Positions 36,465 through 45,544 of a stretch of 64,000 nt of DNA are shown here, in pieces (the stretch's first letter is position 1; the number at the start of each line of letters is the position of its first letter). Source of the stretch: Westiellopsis prolifica IICB1 (GTDB lineage Bacteria; Cyanobacteriota; Cyanobacteriia; Cyanobacteriales; Nostocaceae); contig NZ_NAPS01000001.1 in assembly GCF_004323185.1 (NCBI RefSeq), positions 1,590,101-1,654,100 of the forward strand, given 5' to 3'. The notes beneath the pieces were generated by a model. It saw only the letters and a list, made by a program, of their open reading frames with translations. It was not told where the DNA came from and ran no database searches. The translations under genes and the position numbers were made by a program.

Positions 36465-37631
36465 TTACAACCGAGTAATTACTGATTTTAAACTAGATGC
36501 CATCGCCTCTAGACTATATTTTTCTATGCACCTTTCCCTAGCTCTTTTTCCACGTTCATTTGCTGCATCCAAATCTTTAAATATCAATTGAATTTGCTCG
36601 GCGATTTCTTCAGGAGAATCTGGTTTTGCTAAATATCCTGTATCCCCTAAAATATCAGGAATATCTCCTACCTTTGTTGATAATACAGGTTTAGCCATCG
36701 CCATTCCATCTGTTAGTTTCAGAGGGAATTGAGCGCGAGTTTCTGGGGTGTCTCGTTGGGGAACAACAACAATATGAGCAGCAGCTACTACATCCGCTAT
36801 TAAATCAGCTGAAAAGTTGGGTAATTTAATTATCCAATGTCCCCATTTTTCTTGAAGTTGACGATCATAATCATCGTAAGGACTACCACCAACAATAACT
36901 AGTCTGAAATTTGGCTGATTAATTTTTTCTAGTGCGATGAAAATATCTTCTAAACCTTTATAAGGTCTTGGCGCACCGGGAAACATCAAGATTTTATATT
37001 CCGATAAACCATAACGCATTCTACTAGCATTACTGTCATATCGAGATGGATCAAATAAATAGGTATCTTTGCCATTGGGAACAAATATACCTCCAAAGCG
37101 TTGCTGTAAAAATTGATTATGTACAGTCACAGCATCAGCCTGATGAATCAAACTTTCCATCCATTTCAAATACAAAGGATGATATGGTGATCTTAAAGCA
37201 CCATTTGATTGAATTACATCTCTAGCTAATTGTTTGAAGCTGGGACGATAACGCCAATCATCGCCACCGTACCAACTCATTTCCCAATCATCAATATCTA
37301 CAATTACAGGACGATGAGTATATAGTTTTTTTATTAGCGCAACTCCAAAACTCGCTGGTTGAGGTTTAATTGCATAAATAATATCTCCATCAATACGTTT
37401 TAATATTTGACCTATTGATTTAAAAAAATCTGGATAATTTTTACCTTCTACAGTATAGACTTTGGTATCAGCAGGAATAGCTGCATATAACTCTTTGCCA
37501 AATAGAAAACCTAAAATTTCTACTTCAAATCCTAATTGAAGTAATGATTTTTGTAGTAATGATGCTCGAATATAACCATCATTGGTTGATAAATTCCAAA
37601 CTAGTATTGATATTTTTGATTTTTTTTTCAT
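36465..37631 (-). CDS. GT4 glycosyltransferase
   Basis: A 388-residue GT-B enzyme. Features are S-L-Q-K-S-L-L-Q-L-G-F-E-V-E-I-L-type first half (about 25-40) and M-F-P-G-A-P-R-P-Y-K-G-L-E-D-I in the donor domain (about 215-230). The second half also has V-V-P-Q-R-D-T-P-E-T-R-A-Q-F-P-L-K-L-T-D-G-M-A, where the T-x7-K-L-x-D-G-M-A arrangement takes the place of the E-x7-E motif. It probably acts early in assembly of the glycan exported by the neighbouring ABC protein. Six bases separate it from the downstream end of the 37638 gene. A 193-bp gap follows before the exporter, so two transcription units are possible. Confidence 0.88.
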   Translation of the reverse strand: MKKKSKISILVWNLSTNDGYIRASLLQKSLLQLGFEVEILGFLFGKELYAAIPADTKVYTVEGKNYPDFFKSIGQILKRIDGDIIYAIKPQPASFGVALIKKLYTHRPVIVDIDDWEMSWYGGDDWRYRPSFKQLARDVIQSNGALRSPYHPLYLKWMESLIHQADAVTVHNQFLQQRFGGIFVPNGKDTYLFDPSRYDSNASRMRYGLSEYKILMFPGAPRPYKGLEDIFIALEKINQPNFRLVIVGGSPYDDYDRQLQEKWGHWIIKLPNFSADLIADVVAAAHIVVVPQRDTPETRAQFPLKLTDGMAMAKPVLSTKVGDIPDILGDTGYLAKPDSPEEIAEQIQLIFKDLDAANERGKRARERCIEKYSLEAMASSLKSVITRL

Positions 37632-37637
37632 AAATAT

Positions 37638-38480
37638 TCATTTTCCACGCCAAGGATTAGTAACTTGATTAGGAATAACAAATTGAGCAAATTTATCAAA
37701 TACTTTTGTATATACTGAACTAGTAAGATTTTTAGCGTACTGAGGTCTATAGGCGTATGTACAGTGAAGTACTTTAATATCTTCTTCAATTTGATAGCAG
37801 TCTTTCCACTTACTTAAATAGTTGTACGTAGGTGGTAATACCTTAATTTTAGGACGCACAGTTTCAATAGCAGCTGCAAAAGCTCCCTGATCTCTTAATA
37901 AAAGCTGATCTTGATGATTTTGAATAATTTCAAAATACTTTCTAAATTCCGCAAAAAAGTTTTGGACTATTTCATTTTTACGAAAAGCGATCAAACCACT
38001 ATTGTACTGAACACTATTTTCTTGCAGTGGTAGACCTATAGATTGTAATATTTGCAAAACCTTGGGTAAATTTTCTTGCTGATTACCTCTGAGTAAATTT
38101 GTAGCTTTGGCAATAGCAGGTTGAACATCTTCTGTTAACAACAAATCAAATTGTTCCAAATATTCAAATACATCATTAATATTAGTCAGCAAACAAATAT
38201 CTGAATCTAAGAAAATAGTTTGATCAAATTCAGATAATGAATATAAAGAAATTTTTGCTAGTCGCGATGCTAAAACGGGATTTTTATTGCTTGGAGCTGC
38301 CTTTAAAATTACATTTTTAAAAGCTGTGAGTAAAGGATAGAAAATTTGCGGGACGCGGTCAACAAGAATAATTATTGGTTCTTGATGAAATTTTCTAATA
38401 GCAGCTAAAAAATGAATGCAGTCTTGTAATGAGTATAGACCTGTTAAAATCGTAATAAATCCTCTTGTTTTATTTACCAT
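37638..38480 (-). CDS. GT8-like sugar-nucleotide transferase
   Basis: About 280 residues from the ATG at 38480; a TTG at 38525 would add 15 residues but has no ribosome-binding site. The body resembles GT-A fold enzymes of the GT8/glycogenin kind. It has I-F-L-D-S-D-I-C-L-L (about 95-104) with the metal-binding D-S-D, Y-N-S-G-L-I-A-F-R-K (about 165-174) and R-D-Q-G-A-F-A-A. The family membership beyond 'nucleotide-diphospho-sugar transferase' is not certain. As the first gene of the minus-strand glycan locus it may act on the first sugar. Confidence 0.8.
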   Translation of the reverse strand: MVNKTRGFITILTGLYSLQDCIHFLAAIRKFHQEPIIILVDRVPQIFYPLLTAFKNVILKAAPSNKNPVLASRLAKISLYSLSEFDQTIFLDSDICLLTNINDVFEYLEQFDLLLTEDVQPAIAKATNLLRGNQQENLPKVLQILQSIGLPLQENSVQYNSGLIAFRKNEIVQNFFAEFRKYFEIIQNHQDQLLLRDQGAFAAAIETVRPKIKVLPPTYNYLSKWKDCYQIEEDIKVLHCTYAYRPQYAKNLTSSVYTKVFDKFAQFVIPNQVTNPWRGK

Positions 38481-38575
38481 TATTTTATTAATACAGTATC
38501 TTGATTCAGGGTTAATTATGCCCAAGGTTATTCAATACTTCTTGGGTAAGACAAATCTATTGATATTGAAACCCT

Positions 38576-38603
38576 GTAGAGACGCGATATATCGCGTCTC
38601 TAC
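38576..38603. repeat. Palindromic repeat GTAGAGACGCGAT, 28 bp
   Basis: A perfect 28-bp palindrome (half GTAGAGACGCGATA) in the leader region of the glycan locus. It is followed by a CCAAAATTATGACG segment shared, inverted, with 21617-21640. Closely similar palindromes are at 54597-54624, 40095-40122 and 21641-21658. Confidence 0.85.
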
Positions 38604-38702
38604 ATGCCCAAAATTATGACGAAAAATCCTTAAACAATCACAATTGCATGGTTATTTAATTCTTGTCTAGTCAGCAAAGAATGAAATAATCTTACGTATT
38701 AG

Positions 38703-38927
38703 CTACCAATGAACTAATTTCAAACGCCCTGTTTGTATATAGTCAAAAATACGATTTATTTGGCGGCGTCCTCTTTCATCGATTTTACCGTTTGTAAATA
38801 CATGAGATGTGAGTAATGCATGATCTTGAGGACTCATCTCTCCTGTTGTAATAATCCGATTGACAATTGCTTCCACTGTTAATTCAGATTTATTTTGAAG
38901 AGTTTGGTAGATGGAATTGTGATTCAT
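38703..38927 (-). CDS. Small conserved hypothetical protein, 74 aa
   Basis: A small soluble protein. It contains L-T-V-E-A-I-V-N-R-I, a G-E-M-S-P-Q-D-H-A-L-L-T-S motif and R-G-R-R-Q-I-N-R-I-F-D-Y-I-Q-T-G-R-L. I have the impression of a family widespread in filamentous cyanobacteria, mostly of 70-80 residues, but no function is known to me. It is predicted to be helical. It is flanked by more than 160 bp on each side without a partner. The start ATG has an A/T-rich leader without an obvious ribosome-binding site. Confidence 0.65.
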   Translation of the reverse strand: MNHNSIYQTLQNKSELTVEAIVNRIITTGEMSPQDHALLTSHVFTNGKIDERGRRQINRIFDYIQTGRLKLVHW

Positions 38928-39320
38928 TTTTTTGTGGCAGATGCAAAATTATTTAAATTTTTGCTCTATTTTTAATCAATTGAAGACAGTCATTAATCTC
39001 ATAGCAAACTATGAATATTAATAGATAAAAGCAAATATTGATTCTGCTTGAGCAAAAATATTTTTATGTTTTGACTACGCAAAACAACCAAGATAAATTT
39101 AACTTTTTCTTTGGTTTTCTACCCTGAGAAATTCTACTGATAAATTGATCTATTGTTTCTATTGAAAAAACTAAATACCGTAAAATTACGGTTGTTGATT
39201 TCCGTTTTTTAAAGATTATTCGGGCTATAATGACAGAAATCTTAATACTTTATATAGCTTGTGCTGTTCGCCTCAAGCTTTTGTTAGGTATAGGATCGAA
39301 GCGTGAAGGAAGCAAAGTTA
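38928..39320. other. AT-rich intergenic region
   Basis: Only a small stem (ACCGTAAAATTACGGT, 39177-39192) stands out, about 140 bp upstream of gloB. It could be part of the gloB leader or an upstream terminator. No small gene or repeat family was found. Confidence 0.4.
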
Positions 39321-40094
39321 ATGGAAGTAATCCGGGTAGAAGCACTTTCAGATAATTACATCTTTCTGTTGTGCGATCGCCAACAAAATATCGCCGCTGT
39401 TGTCGATCCCGCCGAAGCAAAACCAGTTTTAACAAAACTTCATGAACTACAAGTAGAACTCGTAGCAATTTTTAATACACACCATCATTTAGATCACATC
39501 GGTGGTAATCAAGAATTGCTACAAAAATTTCCACAAATAAAAATATATGGTGGAATAGAGGACCGGGGTAGAATTCCTGGTCAACAAATATTTTTGCACC
39601 CAGGCGATCGCGTCCAGTTTGCAGACAGAATCGGCGAAGTGATCTTTGTACCCGGACATACCCGCGCTCACATCGCCTATTATTTTCCTCCCCAGAATGC
39701 AGACGAAATCGGAGAATTATTTTGTGGCGATACTCTATTTGCGGGTGGATGTGGTCGCTTATTTGAAGGTACACCCACACAGATGGTAGACTCGCTGAGT
39801 CAATTACGTTCTTTACCTAATTCTACGCGGGTGTGGTGCGCCCACGAATACACCTTAAAAAATTTACAATTTGCTCTGACTGTAGACAGTAATAACCCTG
39901 ATTTACAAACTCGTTACGAACAAGTGAAAACCTACCGCAGCAGAGGAGAACCAACAGTTCCTTCACTCTTAGGAGTTGAAAAGCTGACAAATCCCTTTTT
40001 GCGTTGGGAACAGCCAGCATTACAATCAGCAGTTAACAGCCATGATCCGATACAAACCTTTGCACGTCTACGGGGAATGAAAGATAGATTTTAG
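39321..40094 (+). CDS. gloB: Hydroxyacylglutathione hydrolase (glyoxalase II)
   Basis: It hydrolyses S-lactoylglutathione to lactate and glutathione, completing methylglyoxal detoxification. The metallo-beta-lactamase fold is shown by the [10 protein letters not shown] metal motif (about 53-62 of the product), P-G-H-T-R-A-H and C-G-D-T-L-F. A C-H-E-Y-T-like element and the C-terminal F-x-R-L-R-G region complete the glyoxalase II pattern. I use ATG 39321 (a GTG at 39303 adds six residues); it follows a GAAGGA stretch. The product is 257 residues, the normal length. Confidence 0.95.
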   Translation: MEVIRVEALSDNYIFLLCDRQQNIAAVVDPAEAKPVLTKLHELQVELVAIFNTHHHLDHIGGNQELLQKFPQIKIYGGIEDRGRIPGQQIFLHPGDRVQFADRIGEVIFVPGHTRAHIAYYFPPQNADEIGELFCGDTLFAGGCGRLFEGTPTQMVDSLSQLRSLPNSTRVWCAHEYTLKNLQFALTVDSNNPDLQTRYEQVKTYRSRGEPTVPSLLGVEKLTNPFLRWEQPALQSAVNSHDPIQTFARLRGMKDRF

Positions 40095-40401
40095 TACAGA
40101 TGCGATAAATCGCGTCTGTACAATGGTCATTAGTCAGGGAAGAGGTCAAACGAGAACTTGTCAAACTCGCGTTTAATTAATACTGAATGACAAACGACAA
40201 ATGACAAACGACCAATGACAAATGACAAATGACTTTTTCACAGTTATGGGTTGCGATCGCACCCTGCATTTCGCTAGGATCTGTAGGCTTATTGGCTATA
40301 AGCAAAAGCTTATTGGGGATCAAGCTACACATTTGTGAACTATCTTGCTCAAACCCCAAGAGATTGAGATTTTAAAGGCAACAACAGAAAAAAGAAAAAC
40401 A
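40095..40401. repeat. Hairpin plus short repeats between gloB and rplI
   Basis: GTACAGATGCGAT...ATCGCGTCTGTAC (40095-40122, one mismatch) directly follows the gloB stop and could terminate its transcript. Then come GTCATT- and ACAAATGAC-type repeats (40123-40235), as after trpA. The rest is the rplI leader. Confidence 0.7.
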
Positions 40402-40860
40402 ATGGCGAAACGCGTACAGTTAGTTTTAACTCAAGATGTCAGCAAGTTGGGTAAATCCGGCGATTTAGTAGAGGTAGCTCCCGGCTATGCTCGTAATTAT
40501 TTACTTCCTAAAAGTATGGCAACTTTTGCCACTCCTGGTATTCTCAAACAAGTAGAACGCCGTCGGGAAGTGGAACGCCAACGACAATTAGAACTGAAGC
40601 AACAAGCACAAGAGCAAAAAGCAACATTAGAAAACGCTGGTAGCTTCAGTATCGCCAAACAAGCTGGTGAAAAAGAAGCTATTTTTGGTACTGTCACCAG
40701 CCAAGATGTAGCTGATGTTATCCAACAAACCACCGGCTTAGAAGTGGATCGCCGTGGTATTTCTATACCTGATATTAGCAGGTTGGGTACTTACGAAGCA
40801 GAAATTAAGCTACACACTGAAGTCACAGCAAAAGTTAACATTCAAGTTGTAGCTAACTAA
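40402..40860 (+). CDS. rplI: 50S ribosomal protein L9
   Basis: A large-subunit protein that binds 23S rRNA. From ATG 40402 the product is 152 residues. A longer TTG frame (40345) adds residues foreign to L9, so I reject it. The N-domain has [21 protein letters not shown]-style opening and [10 protein letters not shown]. The long connecting helix and C-domain ([17 protein letters not shown]) follow. dnaB is 170 bp downstream; rplI-dnaB is a common cyanobacterial order. Confidence 0.97.
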   Translation: MAKRVQLVLTQDVSKLGKSGDLVEVAPGYARNYLLPKSMATFATPGILKQVERRREVERQRQLELKQQAQEQKATLENAGSFSIAKQAGEKEAIFGTVTSQDVADVIQQTTGLEVDRRGISIPDISRLGTYEAEIKLHTEVTAKVNIQVVAN

Positions 40861-40869
40861 CATCAGTGG

Positions 40870-40955
40870 ACAATTATCAGTTATCAGTTATCAGTTATCG
40901 CTGGTAACTGCGAAATATATTTTTTGCTGTGAAGACGTTGCATTGCAACGTCTTT
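40870..40955. repeat. STRR plus hairpin between rplI and dnaB
   Basis: TATCAGT heptamers at 40873-40896 are followed by an AAGACGTTGC-ATT-GCAACGTCTT hairpin (40933-40955). The hairpin may attenuate read-through from rplI to dnaB. Confidence 0.65.
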
Positions 40956-41030
40956 GTGCATTCAACAGGTCAAAAATTTTTGGACTATAAGAGAATATAG
41001 TCACATTAATCTAATATCTAAAAATTTTAT

Positions 41031-42383
41031 ATGTCTGAAGAACTAAATTTTCAAGCAATAGGTAGCGATCGCTTACCTCCGCAAAATATTGAGGTAGAAG
41101 AAGCGATATTGGGAGGAATTTTGCTCGACCCGGAAGCAATTAGTCGGGTGAGCGATCGCTTAGTTGCAGATTCTTTTTATATTAACGCCCATAAAGATAT
41201 CTATAAAGCTGCTGTCGTTCTGCATAGTCAAGGTAAACCAACAGATTTATTGTCAGTAACCAGTTGGTTAGCTGATAATGACTTATTGCATCGTGTGGGT
41301 GGTAGAAATAAATTAGCTTCCTTAGTTGATCGTACAGTTTCAGCTATTAATATTGACGCCTTAGCCTCATTGGTGATGGAAAAATATATGCGGCGTCAAT
41401 TAATCAAAGCTGGTAATGAAATTGTGCAATTAGGTTATCAAACAGAAAGCGAATTACCAGTAATTCTCGATCAAGCAGAACAAAAAATATTCGCCGTTAC
41501 TCAAGAACGTCCCCAGTCTGGTTTAGTTCACATTTCTGATAGTTTGGTTAATGCTTTTGAAGAAATAGAAACTCGTCATCAAGGTGTTTCATTACCAGGT
41601 ATTCCCTGTGGATTTTATGATTTAGACGCCATGACTAGCGGCTTTCAGCGTTCTGATTTAATCATTGTTGCTGGGAGACCGTCAATGGGAAAAACGGCCT
41701 TCTGCTTGAACCTTGGTTATAATGTCGCTGCTTTATATAAACTACCAGTTGCGATTTTTAGTTTAGAAATGTCTAAAGAACAATTGGTACAGCGATTAAT
41801 CGCGAGTGAAGCAGAAATAGAATCTGGTTATTTGCGGAGTGGACGCATCAGTCAAGCTCAATGGGAACCTTTAAGTCGTGCAATTGGCCTGCTTTCAGAA
41901 ATGCCAATTTTTATTGATGATACGCCGAATATTACAGTTACAGAAATGCGTTCTCAAGCGCGACGTTTGCAAGCCGAAGTTGGTTCAGATTTAGGATTAA
42001 TTATTATAGATTACTTGCAATTAATGGAAGGAGGAGGTGACAATCGTGTGCAAGAATTATCGAGAATTACTCGTAGTATTAAAGGTTTAGCTCGTGAGTT
42101 ATCAGTTCCAGTCATCGCTTTATCTCAGTTGAGTCGAGGAGTAGAAGCGCGGACAAATAAACGCCCCATGATGTCTGATTTGAGAGAAAGCGGATCGATT
42201 GAACAAGACGCAGATTTAGTAATCATGTTGTACAGAGATGAATATTATAACCCCGACACTCCTGATCGAGGTATTGCAGAAGTTAATATTACCAAACATC
42301 GAAATGGCCCAACTGGAACGATCAAACTTTTATTTGATCCACAATTTACGAAGTTCAAAAATTTAGCTAAACCAAATTATTAA
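41031..42383 (+). CDS. dnaB: Replicative DNA helicase
   Basis: The hexameric helicase of the replication fork, 450 residues. The N-terminal domain opens with P-P-Q-N-I-E-V-E-E-A-I-L-G-G-I-L-type sequence (about 16-31). The RecA-like domain has Walker A G-R-P-S-M-G-K-T (about 217-224), the F-S-L-E-M-S segment, Walker B L-I-I-I-D-Y-L-Q-L-M, the L-S-Q-L-S-R-G-V-E motif and D-L-R-E-S-G-S-I-E-Q-D-A-D. There is no intein, which is notable because many cyanobacterial dnaB genes carry one at these motifs. Confidence 0.98.
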   Translation: MSEELNFQAIGSDRLPPQNIEVEEAILGGILLDPEAISRVSDRLVADSFYINAHKDIYKAAVVLHSQGKPTDLLSVTSWLADNDLLHRVGGRNKLASLVDRTVSAINIDALASLVMEKYMRRQLIKAGNEIVQLGYQTESELPVILDQAEQKIFAVTQERPQSGLVHISDSLVNAFEEIETRHQGVSLPGIPCGFYDLDAMTSGFQRSDLIIVAGRPSMGKTAFCLNLGYNVAALYKLPVAIFSLEMSKEQLVQRLIASEAEIESGYLRSGRISQAQWEPLSRAIGLLSEMPIFIDDTPNITVTEMRSQARRLQAEVGSDLGLIIIDYLQLMEGGGDNRVQELSRITRSIKGLARELSVPVIALSQLSRGVEARTNKRPMMSDLRESGSIEQDADLVIMLYRDEYYNPDTPDRGIAEVNITKHRNGPTGTIKLLFDPQFTKFKNLAKPNY

Positions 42384-42715
42384 TTGTTAGTGGTTAATTT
42401 AATAAAGATCGAATACGTATAGTTCTTTGAGTGCTTTGATTAAGTTCAAGCGTAGACCATGTTATGAAATCACTAAGTACAAACTGTAAAGCTTCACAAA
42501 CTCTAGTTTCTATAAAGGCTGGTAGTTCTTGACAATCAGAAATTACATAGAAAATCAAAGCAGTACTACAGTATGTAATGTACTCTGTACTGAGGAAATA
42601 GTGCTACTTTGATAGAAATAGCGGGCAAGGTAAATAGCGTTGATATTTCTCAAATCTTATTGGTGGTTAGTGGTTAGTTGTTCGGTACTTAAAACCAACA
42701 ACCAACCACCAACAA
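42384..42715. other. Intergenic gap of dnaB / FKBP convergent pair
   Basis: Holds the gene remnant described separately and, at the right end, GGTGGTTAGTGGTTAG and ACCAACCACCAAC repeats (42661-42715) that could form a terminator-like stem for the convergent genes. Confidence 0.45.
42394..42606 (-). pseudogene. Probable 3' remnant of an unknown gene
   Basis: Between dnaB and the FKBP gene the minus strand is open for about 70 codons, from a TAG at 42604-42606 down to a TAA at 42394-42396, without an ATG. The reading looks protein-like (E-Y-I-T-Y-C, then E-L-P-A-F-I-E-T-R-V, W-S-T-L-E-L-N-Q-S, R-T-I-R-I-R-S-L). It has low stop density compared with the other frames. I take it for the truncated end of a deleted gene; chance remains possible. 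Confidence 0.35.
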
Positions 42716-43252
42716 TTAACTAACTTTCAATAATTCCACATCAAAAATCAGGGTAGCGTTAGGAGGAATGACACCGCCAGCACCACGAGCGCCATAACCT
42801 AATTCAGGGGGAATGATTAACTGACGACGACCACCGACTTTCATAGTACTGAGTCCTTCATCCCAACCTTTGATCACTTGTCCTTGACCAATTTTAAATT
42901 TGAAAGGTTGGTTGCGATCGCGTGAACTATCAAATTTTTTACCGTTTTCCAGGGTACCAGTGTAGTGAACTGTAACTGTTTGTCCTGGTTGAGGAGTCGC
43001 TCCACTCCCCTCTTCTAACTCAATGTACTTCAACCCAGAAGGGGTAGTAACGACGTTAGCATCAGAGTTAGCATCAGCCATAAAATCGCTCGCAATCAAA
43101 GTATTGTTCTCAATCATTGTAGTGGGTGCTGGTGTGTCGTCTTTGAGTTGGACAGCGATCGCAGACTCTTGTTTCCCACCGCCAATTTGCGCTAGTACCA
43201 AAACCACGACACAGACCAGCATGAAACCCACGCTGAGTAAAATTGCTTTCAA
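42716..43252 (-). CDS. FKBP-type peptidyl-prolyl isomerase, membrane-anchored
   Basis: It catalyses proline cis-trans isomerisation in folding proteins. Residues about 4-23 are a membrane anchor or signal sequence, followed by a spacer rich in Ala/Asp/Asn (about 35-68). The FKBP domain is at about 70-178, with [23 protein letters not shown] and P-P-E-L-G-Y-G. It is thus a periplasmic or thylakoid-lumenal isomerase; the lumenal family members in cyanobacteria look the same. A single gene. Confidence 0.95.
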   Translation of the reverse strand: MKAILLSVGFMLVCVVVLVLAQIGGGKQESAIAVQLKDDTPAPTTMIENNTLIASDFMADANSDANVVTTPSGLKYIELEEGSGATPQPGQTVTVHYTGTLENGKKFDSSRDRNQPFKFKIGQGQVIKGWDEGLSTMKVGGRRQLIIPPELGYGARGAGGVIPPNATLIFDVELLKVS

Positions 43253-43430
43253 AATCAGCCCTCCCTACTTAGCCTGTTTGAAAATTTAGCATAATCAGTA
43301 GGATAAAACTCAATTTAAACCAGAAAGCATACCGAGAGGAAATTTTAGATTTTAGATTTTGAAATTTAGATAAGTAGAACGATTTGAAAAAAACAAACTA
43401 TGTGAATTAATGTAAAATTACTGGAATCTA

Positions 43431-43484
43431 GTTCGTAGTAAGGACTTTAGTCCTTATTTGAGGACTAAAGTCCTCACTACAAAC
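43431..43484. repeat. GTTCGTAGTAAGGACTTTAG foldback repeat
   Basis: Two arms, each itself a small hairpin (AGGACTTTAGTCCT and AGGACTAAAGTCCT), flanked by GTTCGTAGTA and TCACTACAAAC. It is a sister of 47257-47314. It lies between the FKBP and phasin-like genes. Confidence 0.8.
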
Positions 43485-43569
43485 CTTTAATTATTTACGC
43501 TGTTCTACTTAGCCTATTTGCTAAATTCTTAATTTTTAATTGCACCATTAACCATTAGCAATTCAGCCT

Positions 43570-43893
43570 TTAGCGCCAGAGTTTATTTTCTAAATCTCGT
43601 ATCTGACGCTCCAATCGGTCAATTCTACCTCGTAATTCATCCACTTCTGATTGACGCGCAACGCCCAAATCTTGCATCATATTTCGCATTTGCCGTTGCA
43701 TGTTAACTTCCCAGTTACCTTGTTCAGATTTTAACTGGTCTACCATATCATCCATTACTGCTTTAGCTTGATCAGGATCGAGTTTACCATCCTTGACTAA
43801 CTGATCGCTGACTTGTTTCATTTTCTCTGCGACCAAGGATGTTGTACCAATACCAAGCATTAATAACTGCTGCATCCAGTTGTTGCTGTCCAT
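43570..43893 (-). CDS. Phasin-like / PHA-regulator-like coiled-coil protein
   Basis: A 107-residue cytosolic protein. It has a hydrophobic first stretch (W-M-Q-Q-L-L-M-L-G-I-G-T-T-S-L), K-M-K-Q-V-S-D-Q-L-V-K-D-G-K-L-D-P, and a long charged coiled coil at the end (E-V-D-E-L-R-G-R-I-D-R-L-E-R-Q-I). This is the layout of the cyanobacterial proteins annotated as phasin-family or polyhydroxyalkanoate-associated regulators. Whether this species makes PHA cannot be read here. A single gene. Confidence 0.75.
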   Translation of the reverse strand: MDSNNWMQQLLMLGIGTTSLVAEKMKQVSDQLVKDGKLDPDQAKAVMDDMVDQLKSEQGNWEVNMQRQMRNMMQDLGVARQSEVDELRGRIDRLERQIRDLENKLWR

Positions 43894-44029
43894 ACCTCAT
43901 TCCTATTAATCTTTAATCTCACTAGAAACAAGAACCTTACTTTTGCATCTAGCCATTAACCAATGCTGCAAGGATAATTACTCTAGACTATAGCTCTATT
44001 CTGACAAACGTACATAGGGATTCAAAGGA

Positions 44030-44338
44030 GTGATTATCGAACTACTGCGGGTGAAAGTACCACCTGAACACCGAGAACAATACATCCAAAAGGACGCCGA
44101 AATTTGGACAGCAGCACTTGCTGGTTATCCTGGTTTCCTGGGGAAAGAAGTTTGGATTAATCCCCATGACACAAGTGAGGTTATTTTAATAGTGCAATGG
44201 GCAACAAGGGAACAATGGAAAGCAATCTCTCAAGCTGAAATAGATGCTATTGATCAAAAATTTAATCAAGAATTAGGATTTCAGTCTCAAATAGTAGAGT
44301 TATCTGAGTATCAAGTGCGAAAATTCCCGCAGAATTAA
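44030..44338 (+). CDS. TIGR03792 family protein (ABM-like domain)
   Basis: A 102-residue single-domain protein with a dimeric alpha-beta-barrel (antibiotic-biosynthesis monooxygenase-like) pattern. It shows L-L-R-V-K-V-P-P-E-H-R-E-Q-Y, A-L-A-G-Y-P-G-F-L-G-K-E-V-W and I-V-Q-W-A-T-R-E-Q-W-K. These correspond to the cyanobacterial TIGR03792 family, of unknown function. The start is GTG 44030. The AAGGAG immediately before overlaps it, so AGGGA at 44016-44020 is the better ribosome-binding site. A single gene. Confidence 0.82.
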   Translation: MIIELLRVKVPPEHREQYIQKDAEIWTAALAGYPGFLGKEVWINPHDTSEVILIVQWATREQWKAISQAEIDAIDQKFNQELGFQSQIVELSEYQVRKFPQN

Positions 44339-44391
44339 AGTTTTTTGCAATTGAGAGTTTGCAACGCTTTGGGGTTTATGATCCACAAATA

Positions 44392-44498
44392 AACTTATAT
44401 CTTGCACCTAGCCCGAAATTAAAATTTGGGCTGAAAGCTAAAGTCGGTTTTTAACCGACTGGCTGAGGTTTTAACCCAGTTTAATGGGTTTAAGCTTT
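44392..44498. mobile_element. Multi-hairpin foldback element, relative of 23477-23585
   Basis: Starts with AACTTATATCTTGCA. It then has hairpins AGCCCGAAATT..AAATTTGGGCT (44410-44432), AGTCGGTT..AACCGACT (44442-44460) and AACCCA..TGGGTT (44473-44490), closing with TAAGCTTT paired to AAAGCTA. The order and stems match the element at 23477-23585 in reverse orientation. It sits just upstream of the methyltransferase. Confidence 0.75.
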
Positions 44499-44561
44499 GA
44501 ACTGGAAATTTATTTTTCGGCTGATTGCAACACAAAGCAGACTATTTGAGCAACTTTACTG

Positions 44562-45485
44562 ATGAACACGGCTGTAAATAATACTCCAAACTTTGCTTCG
44601 CACTTGGTAAATGGAATACTGGCAATTAAACCAGTGTACAACCTTGCCAAACACCAAGCCCGTCAAATGATGATTAAACGGGCAGAGAAAATTGGAGTAC
44701 CTTGGAGAAAACAAGTACAGGTACTGCGATCGCACAATTGGGAAAGCGAACTAGCAAAAGTACAAAATCCCCAACTCAAATACCCAGAATACTACGTCAC
44801 TTCATTTCACGCCTACGACAAAGGTAATCTCAGCTGGGATGCAGCTCTAGAAGTTGAAGTTGCTGCTTACGCAGTTCACGCTACCATCTGGGCTGGTGCA
44901 GGAGTACAAGGTGATAGCCAGCTACGTCAAAGTTACCATGATATCCTCAAGCAGCAAATTCTCACCCCACCACAAGATATTCTCGACTTGGGGTGCAGTG
45001 TGGGTATGAGTACTTTTGCCTTACAAGACATGTACCCCCAAGCTCAAATCACTGGTGTAGACTTATCTCCTTACTTCTTAGCAGTTGCCAACTATCGATC
45101 GCAACAGCAGCAACGCCAAATCAATTGGGTTCACGCAGCTGCTGAATCAACAGGTTTTCCAGACTCTTGTTTTGATTTAATCTCCATTTTTTTGATGTGT
45201 CACGAATTACCCCAGTCACCAACTCGGCAAATTTTTGCTGAAGCAAGACGTTTGCTGCGCCCTGGTGGACATTTGACAATCATGGATATGAATCCCAAAG
45301 CTGAAGCTTATCAAAAAATGCCTCCCTATATTTTGACGCTGCTCAAAAGTACCGAGCCATATTTAGATGAATACTTCAGTTTGGATATTGAGCAAGCAAT
45401 AGTAGAGGCGGGTTTCCAAACTCCTACGATTACTCGCAACAGTCCCCGTCATCGCACTATTATTGCTCAGTTCCTTGGGGAGTAG
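44562..45485 (+). CDS. SAM-dependent methyltransferase
   Basis: A class I (Rossmann-fold) methyltransferase of 307 residues. The SAM-binding motif I-L-D-L-G-C-S-V-G-M-S-T is at about 139-150, with the acidic residue of G-V-D-L-S at the end of strand 2 (about 166-170). R-L-L-R-P-G-G-H-L and M-D-M-N-P complete motifs IV-VI. The first 110 residues form an extra helical domain with a W-E-S-E-L and Y-Y-V-T-S-F-H-A-Y-D segment. The substrate cannot be deduced; a lipid or quinone type is possible. A single gene, downstream of the foldback element. Confidence 0.92.
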   Translation: MNTAVNNTPNFASHLVNGILAIKPVYNLAKHQARQMMIKRAEKIGVPWRKQVQVLRSHNWESELAKVQNPQLKYPEYYVTSFHAYDKGNLSWDAALEVEVAAYAVHATIWAGAGVQGDSQLRQSYHDILKQQILTPPQDILDLGCSVGMSTFALQDMYPQAQITGVDLSPYFLAVANYRSQQQQRQINWVHAAAESTGFPDSCFDLISIFLMCHELPQSPTRQIFAEARRLLRPGGHLTIMDMNPKAEAYQKMPPYILTLLKSTEPYLDEYFSLDIEQAIVEAGFQTPTITRNSPRHRTIIAQFLGE

Positions 45486-45544
45486 GGGTATACCACTACA
45501 CGAGTCAAGATTGTTTTACTTGTGGGACACGAGTTAAAAAGTCG

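Noticed and set aside
40345-40401. Longer TTG-initiated start for ribosomal protein L9
   Set aside because: The added residues are absent from L9 proteins, and ATG 40402 yields the family start M-A-K-R-V-Q.
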